Shown here in pieces: positions 5,986-12,804 of a DNA stretch of 15,112 nucleotides. This DNA is from Lentisphaeria bacterium. Lineage in GTDB: Bacteria; Verrucomicrobiota; Lentisphaeria; JABSQK01; UBA12247. The position numbers and the translations under genes are program-made. The notes beneath the pieces were generated by a model. That model was not told the DNA's origin. It saw only the letters and a list, made by a program, of their open reading frames with translations, and made no database searches. Numbering within the stretch: the stretch's first letter is position 1; each line of letters starts with the position of its first letter. The DNA is taken from the NCBI GenBank assembly GCA_003477185.1, contig DMTJ01000375.1:1-15112 (forward strand), read 5' to 3'.

Positions 5986-7833
5986 ATGTGCGGCATAGCA
6001 GGATTTTGCGGGGCAGGAACGCTCCAGGACCTTGAGGCGATGGCCCAAGTACTGACGCATCGTGGCCCGGATGGGGCCAATAATTGGTTTGATCCAGAGC
6101 GCGCGGTGGGCCTCGGACACCGGCGCCTTTCGATTGTCGACCTGGCGGACGGCAGCCAGCCCATGTGGACGTCGGACGCACAGCTGGGTGTAACCTTCAA
6201 CGGCGAGATCTACAACCACCGTGAGCTCCGCGCCGATCTGCAGTCCCGCGGCCACCGCTTTATCACAGATCATTCGGATACGGAAGTGCTGCTGCATGGT
6301 TACCGCGAGTGGGGGGAGGCGCTGCCGGAGAAGCTGAACGGGATGTGGGCCTTCGCCATTTATGACCGCAAGGCCAATCAGCTGTTCTTAAGTCGTGACC
6401 GGTTCGGCCAGAAGCCACTTTTCTATGCGGAGTCCGCAGGCTGCTTTGCTTTCGCTTCGGAGCTTAACGCGCTTGAGCAACACAGCAGCCTGACCTTTAC
6501 CCAGTCGGTCGCTGGCTTGCAGAAGTATTTTGCCTACGGCTATATTCCGGCACCGCACACCCTGTATCGCGAAGTTCGCAAACTTCCCGGTGGATACAAT
6601 CTAACGGTGGATCTGGAGAGCCGGACAGTGCGGACTTCGCAATACTGGGAGTACATCCTGGACCCATTTACCGAGATCTCGCATAAACCTGAACCAGCCT
6701 GGTGCGAGGAGCTACGACACTTGCTGGGCCAGGCAGTAGAGCGGCGGATGATGTCCGATGTGCCGCTGGGGGTGTTCTTGAGCGGTGGGGTGGATTCCTC
6801 GGCCATTGCGCACTACGCACAGGCCGCGTCCAGCACCGCGGTGCACAGCTTCTCAATTGGCTTCGAAGAGGCTAGCTTCGATGAGTCGGAGTACGCGCGG
6901 CAAGTAGCTGAGCACGTCGGCTGTACGCATCGCAGCGATATCTTGCACATGGGAAATGCCAGCGGCTTGGCGCCAAAGATTGCTAGCCGGCTCGATGAGC
7001 CGATGGGCGACTCTTCGATCGTGCCAACGTACCTGCTCTGTGGCAATGCCCGGGAGGCGGTAACGGTGGCACTGGGCGGAGATGGCGCGGACGAGTTGTT
7101 TGCCGGCTATGATCCGTTCAAGGCACTGCGGCCAGCCCGCCTCTATGACCGTATGATGCCCGGCAAAGGCCACGAACTGCTGCGCACCGTGATGGCGGCA
7201 TTGCCAGTCTCGCACACAAACATGAGCCTGGACTTCAAGATCAAGCGCACACTCCGGGGCCTGTCATACCCGAGGAATTTGTGGAATGCCGTTTGGCTGG
7301 GGCCGCTCGGGCCCGTCGAGATTGGCGAGTTGTTCGACAAGCCGCTGCCGCTCACTGAGCTCTACGCCGAGGCAATCGCCCACTGGGACGCTTGCCCACA
7401 GGAGCACATGGTCGACAAAACCTTGCAGTTTTACACCAAGCTCTACCTCCAGGACGACATCCTGGTGAAGGTGGATCGCGCCAGCATGATGCACTCGTTA
7501 GAGGTGCGCGCGCCGTTTCTCGATATCGACCTGGTGAACTTTATTCGCCGCATTCCGCACGCCTGGAAATACCGCAATGGCGAGACCAAGTACTTGCTCA
7601 AGCGAGCCTTGGAGCCGGTCCTTCCGCATGACATTTTGTATCGGGCAAAGCATGGCTTTGGTATGCCGATCGCCCGCTGGCTGCGTGACGGCGCGCTGAT
7701 CGTGGATCCGGCAAACAGCTTCGGCATGCGCCAGGATTTCGTGCAGCGCCAGGTGAGCGAGCATCTTGCGCACAACGCAGACAACCGCGCGTTTCTCTGG
7801 AACATGTGGGTGTTGCAGAACCGGCGACGCTAA
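5986..7833 (+). CDS. asnB: Glutamine-dependent asparagine synthetase-type amidotransferase
   Basis: This cytosolic 615-residue enzyme hydrolyses glutamine and uses the ammonia to amidate an ATP-activated carboxylate: aspartate in true AsnB, a sugar or peptide acid in cell-surface paralogs. Cys2 (MCGIAGF) is the N-terminal glutaminase nucleophile after Met removal. RLSIVDL, NGEIYNH and SDTEVLLHGY follow in the class II glutaminase domain (about 1-200). The synthetase domain has the pyrophosphate loop SGGVDSS (266-272), GGDGADELFAGY (from 364), and DDILVKVDRASM and VRAPFLD near the C-terminus. Length is typical. GGAG at 5973-5976 precedes the ATG by nine bases. A GT4 glycosyltransferase follows closely on the same strand, so a role in glycan amidation is as plausible as asparagine supply. 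An exact palindrome copy encodes AESA at 148-151, and another lies at 6629. Confidence 0.93.
   Translation: MCGIAGFCGAGTLQDLEAMAQVLTHRGPDGANNWFDPERAVGLGHRRLSIVDLADGSQPMWTSDAQLGVTFNGEIYNHRELRADLQSRGHRFITDHSDTEVLLHGYREWGEALPEKLNGMWAFAIYDRKANQLFLSRDRFGQKPLFYAESAGCFAFASELNALEQHSSLTFTQSVAGLQKYFAYGYIPAPHTLYREVRKLPGGYNLTVDLESRTVRTSQYWEYILDPFTEISHKPEPAWCEELRHLLGQAVERRMMSDVPLGVFLSGGVDSSAIAHYAQAASSTAVHSFSIGFEEASFDESEYARQVAEHVGCTHRSDILHMGNASGLAPKIASRLDEPMGDSSIVPTYLLCGNAREAVTVALGGDGADELFAGYDPFKALRPARLYDRMMPGKGHELLRTVMAALPVSHTNMSLDFKIKRTLRGLSYPRNLWNAVWLGPLGPVEIGELFDKPLPLTELYAEAIAHWDACPQEHMVDKTLQFYTKLYLQDDILVKVDRASMMHSLEVRAPFLDIDLVNFIRRIPHAWKYRNGETKYLLKRALEPVLPHDILYRAKHGFGMPIARWLRDGALIVDPANSFGMRQDFVQRQVSEHLAHNADNRAFLWNMWVLQNRRR
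6426..6438. repeat. Palindrome copy 6 in asnB
   Basis: TGCGGAGTCCGCA, perfect arms, identical to copy 4 but in a gene on the opposite strand. It is read as A-E-S-A (residues 148-151), directly after RFGQKPLFY. Confidence 0.8.
6629..6641. repeat. Palindrome copy 7 in asnB
   Basis: TGCGGACTTCGCA matches the consensus with one arm mismatch. It is read as V-R-T-S-Q, the same frame as copy 2. A near match (CGCGAAGTTCGCA, 6568-6580) lies just upstream. Confidence 0.7.
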
Positions 7834-7847
7834 TCATGTCTAAATCT

Positions 7848-7852
7848 GAGGG
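7848..7852 (+). promoter_or_regulatory. Ribosome-binding site deciding the GT4 start
   Basis: GAGGG lies four bases before GTG at 7857. The alternative ATG at 7836, two bases after the asnB stop, has no Shine-Dalgarno-like sequence. The 7857 start also gives an N-terminus (AKRFLLINYEFPP) typical of GT4 enzymes, so it is preferred. Confidence 0.55.
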
Positions 7853-7856
7853 TGCA

Positions 7857-8981
7857 GTGGCGAAGCGATTTCTGCTGATCAACTACGAGTTTCCCCCGCT
7901 CGGCGGCGGTGCTGGAAACGCCACCATGCACACGGCTCGCGAGTTGGCCCGCCAGGGGCACGACGTGCGTGTGCTCAGCTCGCGCTTTCGGGGACAGCCG
8001 CGCAATGAGACGGTAGACGGCTACCACATCCGGCGGATTCCGGTGATGCGCGGCGCGGTCGAGCGCTGTTCAGTGTTCGAGATGCTGACCTTCATGCTCA
8101 GCTCCGGAACCGGCGTGTTGTCGGTAACTCGCGGCTGGCGACCCGATCTCACAATCGCCTATTTTGGTATTCCTGGCGGACCCGCGGCGTGGTGGCTACG
8201 GCTGATTCGCGGCGTGCCATACGTGGTCTCGTTGCGTGGTGGCGATGTCCCGGGGATGCAGCCGCAGCAACTACGCCGCCAGCACCAGCTCACAGCGCCG
8301 TTTATCCGCTTCCTCTGGCGCCGCGCTACAGCCGTAGTTGCGAACTCCGCAGGCCTGGCTGACATGGCCCGCAAAGCGGATCTCCAGACGCAAATCTCGA
8401 TCATCCCAAGCGGCGTCGACACCGCAGTGTACTGCCCGCCCGCTAGATCGGAAGCGCCCAACGGTCGGTTGCTGTATGTCGGACGGCTCTCGTTCGAGAA
8501 GGGCCTGGATGTGTTGTTGGAGGCGCTGTCTACGCTCAAGGAGCTCGACTGGACGCTGAAAATTGTGGGCGATGGCCCGGAGCTAGCGGCGCTGACGGCG
8601 CAGGCCCAACAGCTCGGGCTGGCAGGCCGAGTAGAGTTTTCCGGCTGGTGTGAACGCGCCGCACTGCCAGCAGCCTATCAGGGGGCCGACGGCTTCGTCT
8701 TTCCCTCTCGCGCCGAGGGCCTGCCGAATGCCCTGCTGGAGGCAATGGCCTGCGGACTGCCAGTGGTCGCGACGCAGGTCTCCGGGAGCGAAGACATCGT
8801 CGTGGATGGCGAGAACGGCTGCCTCGTCCCGGCAGAAGACGCGGCAGCGCTGGCAGCCGGAATCAGAGAGCTGCTTGAGAGCCGCAAAGGCTACGGGCCC
8901 GCAGCCCGCAAGCACGTGCAGAAGCACTTCTGCTGGGAGGCCGCCGCCGCCGCGTATGCGAGGTTAGCTCCCCGTCCCTAA
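7857..8981 (+). CDS. GT4-family glycosyltransferase
   Basis: The 374-residue protein has the GT-B fold layout of GT4 retaining glycosyltransferases, which transfer sugars from nucleotide donors to lipid-linked or surface glycans. The N-terminal acceptor domain begins LLINYEFPPLGGGAGN, with the usual glycine-rich loop. The C-terminal donor domain begins with LLYVGRLSFEKGLDVLLEAL, preceded by IIPSGVD. It ends with the E-x7-E motif in RAEGLPNALLEAM (Glu287 and Glu295) and GLPVVAT. There is no signal peptide or membrane span, so it probably works at the cytosolic membrane face. GTG at 7857 is chosen for its GAGGG; starting at 7836 would add seven residues. It lies 23 bases after asnB on the same strand, so the two are probably cotranscribed. 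One palindrome copy (8339-8351) encodes ANSA at 162-165. Donor and acceptor are unknown. Confidence 0.92.
   Translation: MAKRFLLINYEFPPLGGGAGNATMHTARELARQGHDVRVLSSRFRGQPRNETVDGYHIRRIPVMRGAVERCSVFEMLTFMLSSGTGVLSVTRGWRPDLTIAYFGIPGGPAAWWLRLIRGVPYVVSLRGGDVPGMQPQQLRRQHQLTAPFIRFLWRRATAVVANSAGLADMARKADLQTQISIIPSGVDTAVYCPPARSEAPNGRLLYVGRLSFEKGLDVLLEALSTLKELDWTLKIVGDGPELAALTAQAQQLGLAGRVEFSGWCERAALPAAYQGADGFVFPSRAEGLPNALLEAMACGLPVVATQVSGSEDIVVDGENGCLVPAEDAAALAAGIRELLESRKGYGPAARKHVQKHFCWEAAAAAYARLAPRP
8339..8351. repeat. Palindrome copy 8 in the GT4 gene
   Basis: TGCGAACTCCGCA matches the consensus with one arm mismatch. It is read as A-N-S-A at residues 162-165, inside the conserved VVANSAGL segment, so this copy may partly reflect protein conservation. 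Confidence 0.65.
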
Positions 8982-9041
8982 TGGCTCAAGTATCAAACAA
9001 GCAGTCGATCGCCAGAGAGGCCGCGACTATGGTCCGTTTCA

Positions 9042-9088
9042 TTAAGGGCCCGCGCCGAAGTGACGTTACATTTCGGCGGGAGCCCTAA
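9042..9088. repeat. Imperfect inverted repeat able to form a long hairpin
   Basis: The left arm contains AGGGC (9045-9049) and CGCCGAA (9053-9059). The right arm contains TTCGGCG (9072-9078) and GCCCT (9082-9086). The flanking TTA/TAA bases extend the symmetry. The 12-base loop sits between the CGCCGAA and TTCGGCG arms. It lies 60 bases after the GT4 stop and about 205 before the beta-helix start. No T-run follows, so a Rho-independent terminator is not supported. A transcription roadblock, an operator or an RNA stabiliser would fit. Confidence 0.5.
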
Positions 9089-9103
9089 GTTGATATTGTC
9101 CAC

Positions 9104-9130
9104 TTGACGATGGTTGCTGGAGAGTACATT
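9104..9130 (+). promoter_or_regulatory. Weak sigma70-like promoter candidate for the beta-helix gene
   Basis: TTGACG (9104-9109) is followed after 15 bases by TACATT (9125-9130). The -35 is near consensus, but the spacer is short and the -10 poor. Position just downstream of the hairpin and upstream of an isolated gene is the main support. Low confidence. Confidence 0.2.
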
Positions 9131-9282
9131 GATAAGGCCGAGACGTCTAGTCTGGCTTCTTTTGGTTGTAGCCTTCTTGGTGGCCGTAGAGGACTTGGAC
9201 ACACCATCTCTGGCTGGAATGCCAGTTTTTCGTCCGGGATAGAATCTTGCACGTCGTCCCTGGCAGATGATGAGAGAACGAT

Positions 9283-9288
9283 AGGAAG
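9283..9288 (+). promoter_or_regulatory. Ribosome-binding site fixing the beta-helix protein start
   Basis: AGGAAG sits four bases before ATG at 9293. This favours a 462-residue product over the in-frame extension reaching back to a TTG at 9104. Confidence 0.6.
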
Positions 9289-9292
9289 AAAA

Positions 9293-10681
9293 ATGAACAA
9301 AGAAATCTTGCAGGCGCAGATCGAGAAAGCAGTCGCGGAAATTCCTCGAGATGCCTCGCCGATCCGGCCGTTACCCGAATATGCCCACTTGGTCCAAGAC
9401 CGCACCTGGCAGCAGCGCTGGAATCCTACAAAACGAGAGCTCGAGGTCGAGTCCTTCGAGATCTCCGGCCGCGTCTGGTCGGATGCTATCGACGCCTCAT
9501 TGGCCGAGAACAACGCCGTCTACATCCCAGAAATGGCCGAACCGCTCTATCTGGACCGGTCCATTGTCATCGGCAGCGGCGCTCGCATCGTCGCGCATCC
9601 TCGCACAGAGATCCGGATGATCAGCGGCGACGTCGAGTACTGCCTAATTCGCAACCGCAACCTGGTCTCCGGCCAGCAGGGCCCCGTCGAGCTGTGCCAG
9701 GGCGCCGACCGGAATATTCTCATCGAAGGCGGCATCTGGTCAGACCAGAAGAACAACGGCGCCGGACCGCAGGGCTTCCGCAAGGGGAAAAAGGGCCTCA
9801 TGCTCGGCTCGCAAGGGGCAATCGTACTCAGCAACGTCGAAGACGTGACCATTCGCGGCGTAACCGTCAAAGACAACTCCTCGTTTGGCGTGCAGATCGG
9901 CAACGCGAGGCGTTTCCTGGTCGACAATTTCTGCGTGGACGGGACCAAGGACGGGGTGCACGTCGAAGGGCCAGCGGAATTTGGCGTCATTCGCGAAGTC
10001 AACGGCCCGCTCGCCGGCGACGACGTAGTCGCGCTCAATGCCTGGGACTGGCGTACCTCCAGCCTGACCTTCGGCAGCATCACCGACATCCTCGTACAAG
10101 ACGCCAACGTCACAGCTGGTTCCTGCGCCATCCGCATTCTCCCCGGCGTAAAAACATACCCGGATGGCGCCACCGAGGCGTGTGATATCGCACGCTGCAT
10201 CTTCTCGAACATTCGCAACTGCCACACCTTCAAGATCTACGACCAACCGAACATCCGCTGCATCCAAGATGACTACTCTGCCGACCTCGGGCAGGTAGCA
10301 GAGCTGTACTTCGACGACATCCATGTGGTCCCCCTCGACCTGACCCACCACATGGACAAGTCCAAGACCGCGGTTTTCGAGCTCTGCGAGCACGCTACGG
10401 GCCTGCACTTCGAGAATATCTATCTCGACTATGTGCCGGGCGGCGCCTACCCAGAGTACCTGCTGTCCGTCGGCCCGAAGTCCTGTATTCGTCCTATTCC
10501 CTTTGCCGCCTCCGGTACGCAGGAGATCTTCAACCCACAGGCCTGTCCGGAAGCACGCGACATTTCGTTTGGGGCAGTCTACCTCCGCTGCGATTCTGAT
10601 TCGCCAGACCTTGTGCCGCACAGCAACCCCGCGGCACTGCTGAATTATTCTGGGGCAGGGACAGCTGTGTTAGAGGGGTGA
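9293..10681 (+). CDS. Right-handed beta-helix protein, polygalacturonase (GH28)-like
   Basis: This 462-residue protein looks like a pectin-lyase-fold parallel beta-helix: repeated short beta-strand units such as NVEDVTIRGVTVKDNSSFGVQIGNA and ITDILVQDANVTAG run through residues about 100-420. DGVHVEG (from Asp220) and AGDDVVALN (Asp243-Asp244) resemble two GH28 active-site segments, NTDG and the catalytic DD. The GH28 GHG histidine is not found: the matching place reads AGSCAIRI, with only the Arg-Ile of the RIK motif. No signal peptide is present, which is odd for a polysaccharide hydrolase and suggests a cytosolic protein or a non-classical role. ATG at 9293 follows AGGAAG. The gene stands alone, convergent with the AIM24 operon. 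Alternatives are a lyase, an epimerase-like helix protein or a non-catalytic scaffold. Confidence 0.75.
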   Translation: MNKEILQAQIEKAVAEIPRDASPIRPLPEYAHLVQDRTWQQRWNPTKRELEVESFEISGRVWSDAIDASLAENNAVYIPEMAEPLYLDRSIVIGSGARIVAHPRTEIRMISGDVEYCLIRNRNLVSGQQGPVELCQGADRNILIEGGIWSDQKNNGAGPQGFRKGKKGLMLGSQGAIVLSNVEDVTIRGVTVKDNSSFGVQIGNARRFLVDNFCVDGTKDGVHVEGPAEFGVIREVNGPLAGDDVVALNAWDWRTSSLTFGSITDILVQDANVTAGSCAIRILPGVKTYPDGATEACDIARCIFSNIRNCHTFKIYDQPNIRCIQDDYSADLGQVAELYFDDIHVVPLDLTHHMDKSKTAVFELCEHATGLHFENIYLDYVPGGAYPEYLLSVGPKSCIRPIPFAASGTQEIFNPQACPEARDISFGAVYLRCDSDSPDLVPHSNPAALLNYSGAGTAVLEG

Positions 10682-10764
10682 GTGTGGTGGCGGGGGCACG
10701 AAGTCTCCGTCCCCGTCTTCCGGTGCGACGCCAATGTAACGGCCAGGAGCAACGTGAAACGCAC

Positions 10765-11454
10765 CTACCCCGGGTCCTTCACCGGCCGGAATGGCAAAAC
10801 CCAAGCGCCGAACGCAGGCAACTGCCGCGTCTGAATCCAGAGCTTGCCCTGGCCGCTGAAGCGGGCGACAAAGCCTTCTCCAGAGAGGAACAAGGACTTG
10901 TAGCCACCAACGCGGGAGACCTTGTAGTCCAAGCCCGCGGTAAAGGCCACGATGTAGGCCGTGTCCACCACGTACTCGTCTTCCACGTCCACTTCGATCA
11001 TGGCCCCAAAGGTCGAAAACCACAGATCCCCCGTTCCGGTCGCCTTCACCAGAAACAGCCCTTCGCCCCCGAAAAATCCCTTCACCAGCCCTTGCCACTT
11101 GGTCGCCAGATCCACGCCGACACTGGATGCCACGTAGCCGGAATTCTGCAGATAGATCTCATCGTCACCGCCTTCCAGGTAGACATGCGCCAGATCCCCC
11201 GGCGCTCCTGGCGCGATGCCAATCTCGGCAGGCGCACCCTCGGCCGTAAACTCATTAATGAACAAAGACTCCCCCGTGAACATGCGCCCGAGGCCGCCAC
11301 GCATCTTGGTCTTCATCTTCATGTTCGTATCCATGCAGGCCATGGCGGAGGACTCCACCTTCAGCGTCACGCCCTCCGGGACCTGTACGTTCAAATACGC
11401 AAAGTCAGGCTTACAGGAAACCTCGAACTCAAACTCACTTGTATCGTCTCTCAT
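10765..11454 (-). CDS. AIM24-family protein, paralog 1 (last gene of operon)
   Basis: This 229-residue protein belongs to the AIM24/TIGR00266 (former DUF124) family: small beta-rich proteins of unknown biochemical role, related to yeast mitochondrial Aim24. Family patterns visible are FAYLNVQVPEGVTLKVES (about 19-36), MFTGESLFINEF, GDLAHVYL, SGYVASS, GFFGGEGLFLVKATGTGDLWFSTFGAM and GEGFVARFSGQGKLWIQTR. There is no signal peptide or membrane segment. It starts 10 bases after paralog 2 stops, with AGGAGA overlapping that stop region. The N-terminal half is closest to paralog 3 (shared FAY, ESxAMA, GESLF). An acidic, Met-rich stretch (MACMDTNMKMKTKM) is specific to this copy. It converges on the beta-helix gene across 83 bases. 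Confidence 0.85.
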   Translation of the reverse strand: MRDDTSEFEFEVSCKPDFAYLNVQVPEGVTLKVESSAMACMDTNMKMKTKMRGGLGRMFTGESLFINEFTAEGAPAEIGIAPGAPGDLAHVYLEGGDDEIYLQNSGYVASSVGVDLATKWQGLVKGFFGGEGLFLVKATGTGDLWFSTFGAMIEVDVEDEYVVDTAYIVAFTAGLDYKVSRVGGYKSLFLSGEGFVARFSGQGKLWIQTRQLPAFGAWVLPFRPVKDPG

Positions 11455-11464
11455 GATCGCTCTC

Positions 11465-12142
11465 CTAGCGTGGTTTCAGCATTGGCCCGAGGTTGCGGCC
11501 AAACGAGCTGGCATTGTGGGATTGGCACCAGACCGTACCGCGGCCGTTGAACCGGCAGACAAAGCCCTCTCCTCCGAGGATCGATTGCAGCCAGCTCTTG
11601 CCAGCCTTCGAGATCGTGAAGTCCAACGTCTCATTGAAGGCCACAATGTGGCCCGTGTCCACGATTTGCTCGCTGTCCACCGATAGCTGATAGATCGCCC
11701 CGAATGAACTGAGAACCACTTTTCCTGTGCCACGAATACGCAGCCAAAACACGGACTCGCCGCTCAGAAGCGACTTGAAGCCCTGCCAGTTCATGTCCAC
11801 GTCTAGCTGCTCTTCGCAAGCAACGAACGATCCAGACTGCACGACCAATTCCTCGTCGTCCAAGTCGTAGACCATCATATCGCCGGCCAGCGTTGCCGCC
11901 ACGATCACTTCTCCGCCATTCGCGCCGGGTGTGAAGTGGTTCAGAAACATCGATTCGCCAGACAGCATCCGCCGCAATGCTTTCATCACGCCGCCCTTGC
12001 CGCGCTTGTGCGTGGTGGTCTCGATCTGCACATCACTGCTCATCGAGATCATTGCCCCGGCCTCCGCCGTTACCGTTTCCCCTGCAGGAATGATCATCCG
12101 GGCTGCAGAATTCCCAGGTTGGTGCATCAATTCAACTTCCAT
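11465..12142 (-). CDS. AIM24-family protein, paralog 2 (most canonical copy)
   Basis: The 225-residue product best matches the canonical TIGR00266 pattern: MEVELMHQPGNSAARMIIP, AGETVTAEAGAMISMS (about 20-35), RRMLSGESMFLNHFT, GDMMVYDL, ELVVQSGSFVAC, SLLSGESVFWLRIRGTGKVVLSSFGAIYQL, VDTGHIVAF and LGGEGFVCRFNGRGTVW. The GES-F and GEGF turns recur, giving two pseudo-symmetric beta halves. It lacks a signal peptide. The ATG lies two bases after the paralog 3 stop, with CGAGGA eight bases upstream, so it is cotranscribed and probably translationally coupled. The family is linked to stress or membrane homeostasis only by association; no catalytic residues are evident. Confidence 0.87.
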   Translation of the reverse strand: MEVELMHQPGNSAARMIIPAGETVTAEAGAMISMSSDVQIETTTHKRGKGGVMKALRRMLSGESMFLNHFTPGANGGEVIVAATLAGDMMVYDLDDEELVVQSGSFVACEEQLDVDMNWQGFKSLLSGESVFWLRIRGTGKVVLSSFGAIYQLSVDSEQIVDTGHIVAFNETLDFTISKAGKSWLQSILGGEGFVCRFNGRGTVWCQSHNASSFGRNLGPMLKPR

Positions 12143-12144
12143 GA

Positions 12145-12804
12145 TCAGATCCTCGGGTTCATATAGTCGCGCAGTCCACTGAGGCTGCGGGTTTGAATCA
12201 CAATCTTGCCCTTACCTTCTACGCGTGTCACCAAGCCCTCGCCCCCGAAAAAGCTGGAGAAAAGGCCGCCCGCCAGCTGGAGCTTCAGGTTGATCTGCGG
12301 TTCGTAGCCCACAAGATGACTCGTATCCACGATGTACTCGCCATCGATCTGCCGTGTGATCATCCCACCGTAGGCGCCGTACCACACAGTCCCGTGCCCC
12401 GACAGCTTCAGCCGGAAAAAGCCCTCGCGCGAGATTCCAGAACGAAGGCCCGCCCATTGCAGCCCCAGCTCCACATCCGGGCTAGAGCAGATGTATGCGC
12501 CCGGTTGCAAGCAGAACGAATCGCCGTTCAGCTCTAGTTCGTGAATATCACCGGGATTCGGCTGCACCAATGTGATCCGGCGGGCCTCGGCCTGGTTGTT
12601 GGTGAAATGATTCACAAACAGCGACTCTCCGCCCAAAAATTTGCGCAGCAGGCCCCGCATAAATCCACCATTAAACTTCGTGTCCAGATCGATATCACCA
12701 GCCATGCTGGCCATCGCGTTGGACTCGGCGATCACGGACTCCCCAGGCTCAAGGTCTACCTGGATGTAGGCAAAGGATGGCGATCCTTCAATGTGTGTGT
12801 TCAT
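12145..12804 (-). CDS. AIM24-family protein, paralog 3 (follows the M48 protease)
   Basis: The 219-residue protein has the family features SFAYIQVDLEPGESVIAESNAMASM (about 9-33), KFLGGESLFVNHFTNN, GDIHELELNGDSFCLQPGAYICSS, GFFRLKLSGHGTVWYGAYGGMI, VDTSHLVGY and FFGGEGLVTRVEGKGKIVIQTRS. ATG at 12804 is chosen because GAGAGGAG lies just upstream; an in-frame ATG at 12840 would add 12 residues but has no such support. The start overlaps the 3' end of the M48 gene by 17 bases, so the protease and the three AIM24 genes form one unit. It has no signal peptide. Confidence 0.86.
   Translation of the reverse strand: MNTHIEGSPSFAYIQVDLEPGESVIAESNAMASMAGDIDLDTKFNGGFMRGLLRKFLGGESLFVNHFTNNQAEARRITLVQPNPGDIHELELNGDSFCLQPGAYICSSPDVELGLQWAGLRSGISREGFFRLKLSGHGTVWYGAYGGMITRQIDGEYIVDTSHLVGYEPQINLKLQLAGGLFSSFFGGEGLVTRVEGKGKIVIQTRSLSGLRDYMNPRI

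Larger units (their letters stand above)
8982..9292. other. 311-base intergenic region before the beta-helix gene
   Basis: No supported gene is present. It holds a long imperfect inverted repeat (9042-9088) and a weak promoter-like pair downstream of it, both listed separately. The beta-helix frame remains open upstream to a TTG at 9104, but the composition of that extension is unlike the gene and a strong ribosome-binding site supports 9293. The region marks a break between the asnB-GT4 unit and the next gene. Confidence 0.5.

Noticed and set aside
5785..6297. In-frame upstream extension of the hydrolase (171 residues)
   Set aside because: It would place a clear signal peptide internally and is largely antisense to the conserved start of the asparagine synthetase gene.
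9104..9292. N-terminal extension of the beta-helix protein from a TTG
   Set aside because: No ribosome-binding site at the TTG, unlike composition, and AGGAAG is well placed for ATG at 9293.
9547..10621. Long minus-strand frames (228 and 293 codons) antisense to the beta-helix gene
   Set aside because: The plus-strand reading has conserved helix motifs and a ribosome-binding site; the antisense frames have neither.
10682..10764. Possible bidirectional terminator between the convergent beta-helix and AIM24 genes
   Set aside because: Only a 5-bp CGGGG/CCCCG pairing with a 15-base loop and no T-run could be found.
10670..11098. Minus-strand 142-codon frame at the end of the AIM24 operon
   Set aside because: Shifted shadow of AIM24 paralog 1 with low-complexity Gly/Arg content; paralog 1 itself is full length, so no frameshift repair is needed.
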